Shown here: positions 22,221 to 33,995 of the stretch, piece after piece
How positions within the stretch are numbered: the stretch's first letter is position 1
Layout: the number at the start of each line of letters is the position of its first letter
DNA from: Dryas octopetala
Taxonomy: Eukaryota > Streptophyta > Magnoliopsida > Rosales > Rosaceae
Assembly: GCA_963921425.1 (NCBI GenBank)
Contig: OY992837.1
Location: 8,281,896-8,345,895 of the forward strand
Direction of reading: 5' to 3'
DNA: 64,000 nucleotides
The notes under the pieces: generated by a model
What the model saw: only the letters and a program-made list of their open reading frames with translations
The model's database searches: none
What the model was told of the DNA's origin: nothing
Program-made: the position numbers and the translations under genes

Positions 22221-22575
22221 AAATAAAAAAATTAAAACAAAAAACCTTTTATTGATATATCTTAATGCCTTAAGGTTTGATTGGAGTGCTTTTGCATAGT
22301 AACTCTTTTACTGGAATGCTTTTGTTAGAAACACATAGATTTTTTTTATTAATAATCAAATTGCTTTTTGTAAATTTACTTGGAAGGAACGCTTCCTAGA
22401 AGCATTTCTAAGTACTTCTATAACCGAAAAGTACTTTTAAATTTTAAGCACATTTGATTATTTGAAAGTGCTTTTAAGTCATCTAAAAGCATTGCAAATA
22501 AGTCCTTAGTTTGAATCGTTTGACTAATTTATACCTTACTATCGCACGTGATGGTACATTTGGTTTCTACTTTAA

Positions 22576-23052
22576 GGTCTTGTTTGGTACGCCGAATGAA
22601 GGTTATTAAGAAGTCAATTCTCCTCTGCATTTTAAGGAGAAGAGAATGTAAAATTTTTATTTTTATGTTTGATAATGCTAAGAAATTAACTAGGGGATAT
22701 CTTTTTGTTCACATTACTAGGTTTGGTTTGCGCATAATTAAAAAACAAATATTGTTCAGTCTTTCAATTATACCCTTCTCTATTATAAGAATGTCAACCA
22801 TTCTTTTGGACATAATTGGTGTTTTCAATTATTAATAGGAGCATTTTGGTCTTGAACATTCATAATTAATGTTTTCTCGTGAGAAAGAAAAAGTAAACTC
22901 AAGCTGATTAGAGGGTTTCAATTTTGCCATTTTGAGATCGACATCATTTCCTCGCAAAGCAGGCATTGTATTCCCAATCTTGCACTACTAAACATGAAAC
23001 TTTTGAATTGTTTTCTCATTACCAAATCACTAATCTGCGAACCAAACAGAGC
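22576..23052. mobile_element. Candidate MITE with 'TTGTTTGGTWCGC' ends
   Basis: The left end GGTCTTGTTTGGTACGCCGA and the complement of the right end GGCTCTGTTTGGTTCGCAGA are similar for about 20 bp. A shared 'caatt' block lies further in. No flanking duplication was found, so the superfamily stays open. Confidence 0.45.
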
Positions 23053-25685
23053 CCAAGTGTCATGAATTAAGTCATGAAATTTCAAATCTCCTCTTCCTTT
23101 TTACACTTGTAACCAAAATGCACACACACATAGCCTTGCAAGATCACAAATAAGGGGATCGAATATTGTTCCATCCCTATTTGTTGTTTTTATTTACAGT
23201 TGTTGTGCGTTATGTTTAGATTGCAATACATCTATCCTTCATTTTTTATCCTTAAAGTTCTCTCAAAGCGCAATCACATTATCATTGACTTATAAAATAA
23301 ATGAAAGGTTAGTGATAATTATAACTTCAGTAATGGAGTACTTAACTCACACTCTCAATGTAATGACCATTTATTAGTGTAGTGGGTGGTACTCAATCTC
23401 TTTTTTATGACAGGAGGTCATGAATTTATATTTCATGGACAACATTTAATTAAAAAAAAAAAAAAAAACTCACACTCTCACTAGGAATTTACATAATTAC
23501 AATGTAGGTAAAACGTTTTAGGATGTAAATTGATCAACTTAAAATATAATTTGCCAAAGTGAGTTAAAGATTTAGTACAATTTTGGTTTATAAATGGGTG
23601 CGGTAATGCATTTCGAATTTATACACATTAAGTAAATGGTGAATGAAGTAGTACGTACGCATATCACATGATAAATACTAATTTTCACGTGAGTTTGTAA
23701 CTTAAAATAACGTTTCTAATCATCCCTCCATGTATGCAATAAGCTAGCTTTTTCAGTACAAATAAGACTTTATTCCAGTCAGCAGCTTAGTCAAAATTTG
23801 GTACTTAAAATCTGAAGCAATTTGCTTGTTTCCCTAATTTATTAAAGAAGCTCCAGAGTCTAGACTGTAGCTAAATCCTAGAACCCTAAAATTTATGCTA
23901 ATCTGCAACACCCAATTACCCATAAATAAAATTACACCAATACATAACCACTTGCACTTCTGGTTTTCAAATTGATTTTATAGAAAATGGACTATTGTAT
24001 AGATGTTCGTATGAGATGCGAACAGATTTAACGGTTGATAAACTTATATAAATCTTGATATATAAAAGTGTTGACTGTTTACCCATCCATCTAACGATTT
24101 ACTTGTATTTCATACAATGCGGCACCATAGCTCAATCCTAGCTTGTTGAAAATACCTATTTTCACAACAAAAAGAAAGTTCCTTCTTCTTGATACTGTTG
24201 CTATATCTATTGTGGCATTTGTTGTCAGTTTTGGCAGCGCAGGTGTTGATCGTACAAATGCCAGAAATGCAGTCCCATTACTCCACGCTTGCTTTACAGC
24301 TGGACACGTAAAATTCACATAAAACACACCATGCCCATACCTGGGTGGTCCACGTACTGGTCCCAATATCATTCTTAAATGTATCCTCCCAAAATTATAT
24401 TGCTAATAAATTACATAATACATGATTGATGATGAAATGACTAATCAACTACCTTAAATAAAATCAGTATTCTTCATTAATTGTCTTTTAACGAACTAAT
24501 AATTAATCCCATTATTAATTGCATAACAGTTTTCATCACCTTTAAAAGTTAAAACCCTACTCTATTTGTCAGACCAAAAAGATGCCTATTTGTTTCTCAA
24601 GAATAAGTTAAAATTTTATACTCCTCACTCCTCAGTCCAAAAAAAAAAATTATACTCCAAAAATTTTACAATATTGCCGCTCTATGTTCTAAAGTTACAA
24701 TTTTCACATTTGAATATTGACGGATTCATTTTTATTTTTCTACTAGGCCATATATTTTTTATCATTGAATTTGTTCACATCGCACAGGATGGATGCATTG
24801 TAAATATTTTCTTTATCCTCATGTTTAATATGCACACCTTTATCTTAACTTTTATATACATGAGAACAGTGGCAGACCTAGGAGCGAGATAGTTGGCACT
24901 TACTAGCATTTTGACATTGAAAATATGCACACTTAAAAATTTGTGTATTTTTTTAATATTTAGAAGACTTAATATTTTTCTATGTAGTTTTGTGACATTT
25001 GTAGCTTCCTTAATTTGTAACCTCTCTTTATGTAATAAATGAGATATTTTTCAATATTACTTAAACATAGTTAATTCATTTAAAAAATAGAAAAAGACAA
25101 AACTTCTACTTTATTAATTTTACGCTTCGCCTTCTTCCCTCCATCAAATCCTCTTTTCTCTGTTTCTTTTATAACCTCACATCCAACGTAACTCTTCTCT
25201 GTTTCTTTTACAACCTCACATCCAACGTAACTGAGGATAAGAATATATGAAACATCAATCAGCAACCATCCATACCCATAAGATTACTTTATCAACCATC
25301 ACTTCCATTTGATTAATTAACAAAACAATTCGTAGTCTTCTCCTTTGCTCACCAGTCTTCTTCATCACCTCCCCCTCATTAGCCAAAACATCTTCTTTCT
25401 AACCCAAGGCACTGGTACTTTCAGTTGCCAAAATTAATTTAAGCGCTTAGAGAATTAGAGTCACGCGTGTTTTGCCCATGCAACTTGCCACCCACTTGCC
25501 TCTATGAACTTATCTAGCTTTGAGGCATTTTGTCAAACACTTTGCCCCCCACGCTTAAAAAAAGAGTGCGTTAACATGCAGGTACTGATACCACAAATTA
25601 TTAACCAAAACCACCTAAAGCCCCTTTCTTTCTTTGCGGGCCAACTACCACAATGCTAATATTCTTTTGCGGACACCACGCCCAA
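23053..25685. other. Gene-free region
   Basis: AT-rich DNA. A 36-bp direct duplication ('ctctgtttctttt…aacctcacatccaacgtaact') lies at about 25160-25230. The only frame of any interest is the minus-strand one at 24091-24372, listed separately. Confidence 0.4.
24091..24372 (-). CDS. Unrecognised open frame of 93 codons, possible exon or gene relic
   Basis: The translated frame has balanced amino-acid composition, unlike the low-complexity shadows elsewhere, for example GHGVFYVNFTCPAVK followed by WSNGTAFLAFVRSTP. It starts with ATG. I recognise no family, there is no recognisable promoter, and no further exon could be joined on either side. It may be a relic of a larger gene or chance. Confidence 0.2.
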   Translation of the reverse strand: MILGPVRGPPRYGHGVFYVNFTCPAVKQAWSNGTAFLAFVRSTPALPKLTTNATIDIATVSRRRNFLFVVKIGIFNKLGLSYGAALYEIQVNR

Positions 25686-26115
25686 GTTTCATTAATGGTA
25701 GCCTGGGATAATTAATTCTAGTTTCAATTTGTGGTATACTCTGCAGTTTCAATTCAAAGTGTTGCAGTTTCATTAATAACATGAAAGGTCAATTTGTAGA
25801 ATAATATGTTATAGTTTCAATTTGTGATATAATCTGCAGTTTCAGTTGAAAAATGTTGCAGTTTCAATTCAAAAATGTTGCAGTTTCATTAATGGTAGCC
25901 TAGGATAATTAATTATAGTTTCAATTTGTGGTATACTCTGCAGTTTCAATTCAAAATGTTGCAGTTTCATTAATAACATGAAAGGTCAATTTGTAGAATA
26001 ATATGTTATAGTTTCAATTTGTGATATAATCTGCAGTTTCAGTTGAAAAATGTTGCAGTTTCAATTAAACATGTTGCAGTTTCAATTCAAAATGTTGCAG
26101 TTTCAATTAACTTTC
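25686..26115. repeat. Two copies of a 197-bp tandem repeat plus nested 'gcagtttcaatt' units
   Basis: A block beginning GTTTCATTAATGGTAGCCT starts at 25686 and again at 25883, a period of 197 bp, with high identity. Inside and after it, units of about 20-27 bp containing TGTTGCAGTTTCAATT recur at least eight times up to 26115. The array ends just before a splice-acceptor-like 'cctatgcag' and the coding-like stretch at 26133. Confidence 0.85.
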
Positions 26116-26132
26116 TCTTTACTATTCCTATG

Positions 26133-26400
26133 CAGATGACAAAATCAAATGAGAGTCCAACAAAACGAAAGTTCAAAATTGGAGCAAGAAAAAAAGTACC
26201 TATAGAAAGGAAGGGAACAAGGTCATCACCAAGACTACAGAAACTCAAGAAAAATGACCAAAGTCAGGAGGGACAAACTTAGGCCGAACAACCTCCAAGT
26301 CAAACAAAGAAATATGCAAAGAAGAGGCCAGGAAAGAAACAAGAGAGCAAACAAGAAACAGAAATAAAAAAGGAGCCCACTCAGCTGCAGTCAACTAAAG
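26133..26400 (+). pseudogene. Possible first-exon relic of a transposon-type nuclear protein
   Basis: After a pyrimidine tract and 'atgcag' an ATG opens a 50-codon frame rich in Lys, Arg, Ser and Pro (KRKFKIGARKKV, RSSPRLQKLKKN). It ends at a stop near 26279. The same lysine-rich, Gln/Glu/Pro-rich coding character then continues past the stop. Repeats directly upstream of an ATG exon, with an acceptor in between, mirror the arrangement at 50.6-51.1 kb in the MULE protease gene. That makes a decayed ULP1-type transposon gene plausible. No domain is left to prove it. Confidence 0.3.
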
Positions 26401-28857
26401 CCCATGCAGTCAAACTAACCTAATTGTTAATAAAACTAACCTAATTATTATATATTAATAATAGTGGTACTAAAAGTTAAAAACCATAGGAAATATGTAG
26501 TTATCAGTAATTATTTCTTAAAAAAATTGGTGGGCTGTTGGAAAAAGCTCATGGTTGTGGCCAAGAATGGGTGAGGGGAATTGCCTGGCCTTCACTGGCG
26601 TACATGAGAATGGGACTCTCAAGTAGGGAAAACATGAAATCAATGAATCTTCTTGGGTTTGCTATTCTCATTCTCCATGAACGACGTATTTATTATGATT
26701 TTTATCATCAAATTACCATCATATAAAATTGAAAATAAAGTGTCTTGAAAAAAACGTAGATAATATTATATATACAGTATTAAAAGGATATTAGTGAAAA
26801 ATTAATTAAATTTTGATTTTCGTTATTGCACAAACCAAATTTTGGAATGGAAACAAAGCACTATCAAATGCAAGCTATTCATCAACATCTCTTAGAATAG
26901 ATACAGAAATGACATTAACAAAGAACTCACTTTGCGAAACTAACCAAAACCCAACATGGTGTGGAATCGTTACATATTGTACCTATTAACTATGGTTATT
27001 GTAGTTAAAACGACGTATGGTAGAACAACTATTAATTAACATTTAACTAATGTGATTAGAAAACTCATGTATAACATTACTACAATGACACAACTTGAAT
27101 AAGATGATAATTAAAGATTATGGTGATCACAATGACCCTTTTGCCCTTTTCCCTTGAGATAATCACGAGCACTACACCTTCAGCTAACGTCGTGTGGACA
27201 GGTGTTCACTGCATGATTCGCATTTGCAGGCGTTGACGTATGTGGTACTATTACGGTTTCAGTGGCATGCAGCAGAGCGTGGCAGCCGTTGATTTGGAGT
27301 ACTAGCTTCAATTGTTTTTGTCGTTTTAAGATGCATTGAGGCAGTGAGCAAAGGCTGCAAAGCAGTGTACAGTGTACTTACACCATCGCAATTGGCAATG
27401 TACATCATACACAAATAAAGGTGTGGATGTGTGGTGGTTTGTGTGTGTGTGTTTGTGTGTGTGGCCTCGTGGCTGCACTGGCTCACTGTATATAGCTCGT
27501 ACTCTTTTTTAGCTTTGTCCAGTCCACTTCACAAAAATCAACTTTATTTTCAAAATTGAAATTATTTTATTCAACTTTAATTATCTTTCCCTGTCTTTTT
27601 TTTATTTTTTATTTTTTATTTTCTCTGTTTTTGTTGTTGTAGTCATTTCGATAAGAGTGACGCGTGAGCTGTTTGATTTAACTGTTTTGGAGTTTACATT
27701 TTGTTTTTTGCAAGTGGAAAGAAATTAAAGAAAATATTGAACCTTAATTTGAGTGATTTTAAAATAATTATAATGTTTCAAAAACATTAACAATAATACC
27801 AAAATTATCAAATTTACTCCCAAAATGATGTTCCAAAATTTTACTAATTGTTAAAAGAAATGAAATTTAAAGTGCATTTATATTTTTTGATTAAAAAAGG
27901 GCATTCATATTTAAATAGTAAGATAATACCACATTATTTGATAAATAAAATTTACTAAACAAATTTAATGAATATTCAATACAACATAGTTAATAAAAGA
28001 TGAATTTATTTCCCTTTTTTTTTTTTTTTTTTTTGTCAATTGATGAATTTATTCCCTTTAAACATGCTAGAGTGAGGTAATGGTAGGAGGCTAGGGTAGA
28101 GGTTTATATAATACTTTATCCTTTGCATTCATAGTAGAGAATTCCATTTCTACCCCCTCCCCCTCTCTTATGAGTAAAAAATAGAAAAATAATCGAGCAT
28201 ATATTTAATTTACATGGGTCACGAAATTTAAATACCCTCTCAAGGCTCGAAGGAGGTGTTCAATTCTGCATTAATCAGCAGCCAATAAGAGTTGCTGGAT
28301 TTTCTTTTAAATAAAAAGTATTGAAGCGTGCAAGATCTTTTGTCTGTTTCCCTAAAAGAGAAAGCAAGAAGAAAGATTAATAGTGCATGAGAGATGGGAC
28401 AAATATGAAAGTGGAGATACTTTGAATTTTGATCTTTCTTATGGTTCCTATGAACAAGGAAATGCATGTTGTGAAAAAGTGGATGTTGGTTTGCGCGTAA
28501 CTTTCTTCATTTAACTTAAATAACATGAGGGGTTAAACAAGAAGCATGAGGGTTTTACAATTAAGCTAGCTACAAACACAATCATCCATGCTGAGGACAA
28601 GTTCTCAAGGTAAGGCCTAGATATGTGCAATGCAATCAGCCAATCACTCGTAAGTCATGTGTATTAGTAAAATTTTAGGGTAGGCAAAATAGTAAAGGAC
28701 TGTAGAGTGAGGAAATGTGTTAGAATTATAATAAGTTAAAAATTGTTGAAAAAAAAAAAAAAAACGTATTAGCTAGTTAAACTTTTGAAAGACAAGTCTT
28801 GAAAGTTGACTCTCTTGTTTCGCTTATTTTAAAATAATTTTGAATCGTCCTTTCTTC
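26401..28857. other. Gene-free region
   Basis: AT-rich, with a short (TG)n-rich stretch at 27429-27464 and a 19-T run near 28018-28034. No coding frame is convincing and no element borders were found. Confidence 0.4.
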
Positions 28858-28865
28858 AATCCACC

Positions 28866-29262
28866 TAGGGATGGCAACGGGGCGGGTTTGCCAATACCAT
28901 ATCCGCTTTGTCGGGTAATTAGGTCCCTATCGGGGGTATTCGGGGCCCCTATTATTTTTTTTAAAAAATAATTTTTTTATTAATAACATACCAAATTATA
29001 AATATATAATATAATAGATGAAATATATTAATATTCATTATATTATATTACAATAACACTAAATCATAAAGATAACACTATTAAATTTTAAAGACATGCA
29101 ACAAAAATTAAGATAATAAATTAAAATATAATTATATAATATAATATTTTTATTAAACGGGTATACGGGGCGGGGTGGGGACGGGGATGGTATTACCATA
29201 CCTGCTTAATTGAGGCGGGTCCCCACGAGGATTTTCGGGGACGGAGAATTTTGCCATCCCTA
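28866..29262. mobile_element. hAT-type MITE, 397 bp
   Basis: Ends TAGGGATGGCAA… and …TTTTGCCATCCCTA are inverted copies. AATCCACC stands on both sides (28858-28865 and 29263-29270), a perfect 8-bp target duplication as made by hAT transposases. The ends are GC-rich (gggcgggt, cggggcgggg) and the middle is very AT-rich, with no coding capacity. Confidence 0.9.
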
Positions 29263-29270
29263 AATCCACC

Positions 29271-29918
29271 AAAACAAAATGTTAAACTAATTAATGCCAA
29301 CAATTCATCACGAAAGAATGGCAAAGTTGGCAAAGAAAGAGGCGCAAATGTGGAAGTATGAAGTCTTTTTTATTAGTATCAAACAACTTCTTTCTTCACA
29401 TAATTGGACAAAAACTCAAATACAATCATTGACTTGGACCAAACCCATCCTTTTTTTGTTATTAAATTAAGCCCTATTTTACCTTGACACGTTGGATTTC
29501 TATTTTTGCTGTATTTTATTTATTTATTTATTTTGAATGCCCATTTTGCCCTTTAGTTGACAAATGACTAGTTTTAATGATGTGTCATTTAATTCCTTAC
29601 ATTAAACAATCTTTAATTATGATTTTCCTAATAATTACATTCCATTTTAAGTTGATTCCGTATATTATATAATTCGTAATTAATTTATTATTATGAATAT
29701 TGATTAACTAGTCTTTATCCTTAACATATGAGGGGGACTAGAAGTAGCTGCTCTAATCTTTCTCACAACTATGTATTTTTCTTGGTTGGATAACACTAAG
29801 TTATCAAGGTCTGATTAAGGTTGGGGGCAAATCGGCTTGGACCAAGGCCAATCAAAACTAGACATTAGACATAGGCAATTACGCACAAGACAGATCCTTG
29901 ACATGGCGCAGACTCTTA
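29271..29918. other. Gene-free spacer
   Basis: AT-rich. TTA at 29916-29918 is the left duplication of the following Harbinger-type element. Nothing else is seen. Confidence 0.4.
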
Positions 29919-31018
29919 GGGGGGTGTATTCAATTAAGATTTTAATGAACTTTTGTAAAGTTTTTCAAAGTCATTGACTTTGGTAGAGTTGATGAATTTT
30001 TAATGACTTTCATAAACTCTACATAGACTTTGACAGAATTCTATTAGAGTTTCTCTGATTTTTTTCATAGATTTTGAAGGATTTTTATAGACTTCTAACA
30101 ACTTTGATATAATTTTTTATTATTTATTTTAGAATTTCTCCAATATATTTTTTATTTTTTTGTCCTTCGTGAGTGAGTGGAATGAGGATGAGCTTCAAGA
30201 CCGAGATGCATGTGTTATAAATTGTCCTAATATTGCAAACAATACAAAAAGTTGGGGCTAGAATTGTAGGGACCAAAATTATTTTGTTCCATAATTTATT
30301 ATAAGTGTTCTGAATTTTATGTTTTTATGTTGTTAGATTGTCAAATATTGTGTTTTAACGAGTTGTTAGAATTTGTCTAATTGAATTAACAGGTTGAGAA
30401 CATTATATGATATGGTGGTAACATTATTTCTCAAATTATGAATATATAATATATCTTGTGATTTTGTTGAGTATTTAAAGACTGTGAAGTAGTTGGTTTG
30501 AATATCTTGCTGTTATATTGCATTGTGGCAACGCTGTTGGTTCCAATCCAGGATGAGGAGTCAATTATAAGAAAAAAAGAAAATTAATATAAGAAGATAT
30601 AGTAATTAGAAAAAAATAAATTAAGAGGTGGGTGAAAAAATAAGATTACGGGGTTTAGCATCACTCTTTAAAAAATAAATAAATACCACTTTTTTAATAG
30701 CTTTTTAATATTTGAAATCGATCCTTTGAAATCTGTAGGGGGAACGCTGAAGAATTATTGACTTTGATATAACATAATTTACACTACCAAGTCCATGAAA
30801 GTCTTTTAAAGTCTATCATTTAATAAAGTCAATAATTTTTTGAATACCATGCCACTTTTATAGACTCTCTAAAAGTCTTAATTGAATACCATACACTTTT
30901 TAAAAGTATTATTGAATACCACCAGACTTTTATAAACTCTTTAAAAGTTTTGATTGAATACCACTAAACTTTTTAATTCCACCAAAGTCATTTAAAATCC
31001 TAATTGAATACACCCTCC
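29919..31018. mobile_element. PIF/Harbinger-type non-autonomous element, 1.1 kb
   Basis: Left end GGGGGGTGTATTCAATT and complement of right end GGAGGGTGTATTCAATT differ at one position. TTA flanks both sides (29916-29918, 31019-31021). The subterminal parts on each side carry several short repeats of 'gactttnaaagtct' and 'attgaatacc' words in inverted orientation. The centre (about 30180-30660) is unrelated AT-rich sequence without a transposase. Confidence 0.85.
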
Positions 31019-31021
31019 TTA

Positions 31022-31345
31022 AGTACACTGTCTTTGGAAGGTAAAGTGTCATTCTATGCTCCTTCCGTTTGGCTCCATTTACTAGGTAAAGTCAAGCCTT
31101 ATTCTTACCATATTGCCTTATTATTCTTCTTTTTTCTTATATGTTTTTTTTTACCTGAATTGTAGATATCTTCTTATTCTTCCTTTCGACGTGAGTCAAA
31201 GATTTTTTCTTCTTCTTCTTCTTCTATCTTTTTTTCTGACCTAGATTAAAGGTATCTTTTTTCAGCCTAAATTAGGGGTATCTCCTTATTATTTTATTTT
31301 TTAAAAACTTGACATAGAGATATCTTTTTTCAAAAAAAAATTTTG
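31022..31345. other. Gene-free pyrimidine-rich spacer
   Basis: T/C-rich DNA with repeated 'ttcttcttcttc' and '(a)ggtatctttttt' words, the mirror image of the purine-rich repeats near 0.8-1.9 kb. No gene. Confidence 0.4.
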
Positions 31346-31866
31346 GTTTTTTATCACAAATAGTCCCTCAACTTTTACCAAAACATCAATTGGTCCATAA
31401 AGTGCATTTTCACTCAATGTCATCCTCATCTTTGTCACCGAACATCAATTTGGTTCCTAGACACACTTTAAAAATTCACCAAATATAGCTCAGGATATGA
31501 AAAAATTCTCCGAAAATTTCTATGGACTTGTCTTTACTACTACTATTTTTATATGGGGTCAAATTATCAAATTGACATTTAGTATTTTTCAGAAAATTCG
31601 GGGAATTAGTTTGGGAATTCCAAATTTTTTGGAAAATCAATTTGATAATTTGATTCCATATAAAAATAGTAGTCGTCAAGATGAGTGTAAGAATTTTTGA
31701 GAAATTTTTTCGTATCCCGAGCTATTTTTGGTGAATTTTCAAAGTGTGTTTAGAGACCAAATTGATGTTCGATGACAAATATGAGAGCTGAAATTGATTG
31801 AAAATGCATTTTAAGGACCAATTTGATGTTTGAATGAAAATAGAGGGACTATTGGTGATAAAAAAC
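31346..31866. mobile_element. Foldback MITE with arms of about 260 bp
   Basis: The left end GTTTTTTATCACAAATAGTCCC is mirrored by the right end (…gggactattggtgataaaaaac). The inverted homology runs almost to the centre, so the single strand could form one long hairpin. The two short open frames inside come from opposite arms. T-runs on both sides hide the target duplication. Related arms occur at 21750-22220. Confidence 0.7.
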
Positions 31867-32732
31867 TTTTTTTTTTTTTTCCAACCAAACTTATAGATAT
31901 TGGTACATATTTTGATTTATGTTTATATACCTCACAAATAGGTTTGTTCTACTTCTATATTATATACATTTTACCTTAACTAGATGTATATTATTATTCT
32001 TCTTCTTTGTGTCTTTTTTCTTTTCAACCTCAACCTCTAAGTTAGGTATTTTCTTATTCTTATTTGTGTTTTATATTTTTATTTACCTAAGTGAGAGGTA
32101 GCATCTTTTTTCTCTTTTTTCTGAACTATGATAGAAGTATTGGACATTTTGGCATATATTGTTTATATATCTCAAAAATGAGTTTGTATTTGTGTTGCCA
32201 TTGTTACCTTTCTATTTTATTATTATTATTATTTTTTACCCAAAGTGAAGGTTAAGTGTTTCAATTTTCCTCTATATAGTAGGCAAGTTATATAAATATT
32301 GGGTGTTTAACATGTTAATGATATTTAAGTTTTTATATGTTGACCTTCATATTTGTTAACGATTTTTTTTTTGAATGAGATGCAAGTGTCATCAAACTTT
32401 TGGAAATAAAAACATTGAAATTCAAAATTATGAGTAATAAATGCCTACAATTAGGGATTTCTAATTTATTTCCATTATTTATATCAAGGGGCAAAATGGA
32501 TATACAAAAATATAAAATTGGTTAAAATCCAAAGACAAAATTCTTGGGTTAAATACAATATTTCAATTCCAAAATGGGCTTTTATCTAAAAACCTCATAT
32601 TTTCTTTGTAGTTTCTTAACTAGTACTCATTTCTTTTTTGGTTAAATTGGAAAGAATCAAGCCATATACCTATTTTAATCCTAATTCATTATCTCACTAA
32701 AGGTTTTTAACTACTCGTTCTATATCGTACAT
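31867..32732. other. Gene-free region
   Basis: AT-rich with the same 'accta…gttaggtatt…cttattctt' words as 31.1-31.3 kb, probably old diverged copies of one repeat. No gene. Confidence 0.35.
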
Positions 32733-32998
32733 ACGACACTTAAGATTGGATTAGATATGTTAAATGACTAGATTTCAATGTGTACGAAGAAGAAATTTCT
32801 AACTTGAAGGAGGAAGGTGGACTAATCATATGATGTTGATATCTAAAACTTATCTCCATTAATTTCATCATTTTTATGGGGATTGAGGTGATAAGTTTTA
32901 TATATCAACCAATTATGATTAGTTTATCTTCTTTCTTCAGTTTACAAGTTTTCCATGAATACACATTGAATCTAATCATTTAACATATCATCAAATCT
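32733..32998. repeat. Imperfect 265-bp hairpin
   Basis: The left arm GATTGGATTAGATATGTTAAA…CAATGTGTA pairs with the right arm …TACACATTGAATCTAATCATTTAACATATC…AAATC. The inner parts also pair ('gacttatctcc…' with 'gataagttttat'). It could be a MITE without visible target duplication, or a transcribed foldback. No mature small-RNA sequence I know is visible in either arm. Confidence 0.6.
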
Positions 32999-33724
32999 GG
33001 CCAAAACATCAAACAATACCATATAGTAGTTTAAATTTACCTAAGGTTGTCTTGTCCCGCCTTTGCATCTTCTTTATCTTTTATTTTATATATATATATA
33101 TATATTTAAATAGAAGAATCTTAGGCTACATGAACTTGTAATATCATTAATTTCCTTAATTATTTGATTTGATGGTTTATTGATAATTTAATATCATCCC
33201 ACTAATTCTTGTATAAGTGGGAGAAGATTAGACTGATGTAGCGAAAAAGGCATAGAAGATGATTGAGTTCTGGCGAATCTAATCCGAACTTGCATGCTAG
33301 AAAATGATTGCAACTTATATGCCCTTTTGCCGAAAGCTCACTCATTATATATATATAGTACTCCTGTACTCTACCTGTTTGTCTGATCAACAATAATATA
33401 AAGATAACCTGCTTGAGTGTTTAGCTAATGCTTTCCAGTTGGATCATCATCACCATCCATAATAAAATTAAGCGTTGTAGAGGGTAAATAAAACAATTGT
33501 TGTCTTTAAATTTTTTGAAGTTGTGTTAGATTAATAAAATTTATCATGGTATTGATCAAAATGAATGCTCTAAATTTAAATTCTTATACCAACTAATTAT
33601 GTTTAATGATATTTATCTCCGCAATATTGGAGATGTCTTATCACCATTTCAAACTATTTTTCACGAATTTGTATAGAGATGAAGACATTGTTAACTTGTT
33701 ATATATTGTTGATATAATCTCTAA

Positions 33725-33863
33725 CAGGGGTGGAGCCAGATTTTAAAATTTGGGGGGGGGGGGGGGGGCCAAAATCAAAACACAAAACATTTTTTATGGA
33801 GAGTGGGGGGGGGGGGGGGGGGGGGGAAGGCCACTTCTGACCTATGAATAGCACCGCCCCCTG
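33725..33863. mobile_element. hAT-type MITE, 139 bp, with two G homopolymers
   Basis: Starts CAGGGGTGGAGCC and ends GCACCGCCCCCTG, inverted ends typical of hAT elements. ATCTCTAA flanks both sides (33717-33724 and 33864-33871), a perfect 8-bp target duplication. The inside contains a 17-G run (33752-33768) and a 22-G run (33805-33826), which are likely length-variable. Confidence 0.88.
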
Positions 33864-33871
33864 ATCTCTAA

Positions 33872-33995
33872 TAACTTAAGTTTAAAGGAACATATAGTAG
33901 TTGTCTAACATATATGATATCGGACTTTTGTTTGAAGGAAGTTCTGGTAAGAATCTTCTATCTCTAATTTATTGTCCGTCAAAGAAAATGTTAGT
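33872..33995. repeat. tRNA-related (SINE-like) repeat fragment
   Basis: The segment 'gtagttgtctaacata…gaaggaagttctggtaagaatcttctat' is a diverged copy of a stretch at 59655-59745 that has a B-box-like 'gagttcaaatctt'. Shared order of words supports one dispersed family; complete borders are not visible. Confidence 0.35.

Noticed and set aside
33202-33393. Possible microRNA precursor in a transcribed-looking stretch
   Set aside because: A TATA-like run is present, but no arm pairing and no mature miRNA sequence known to me could be found.
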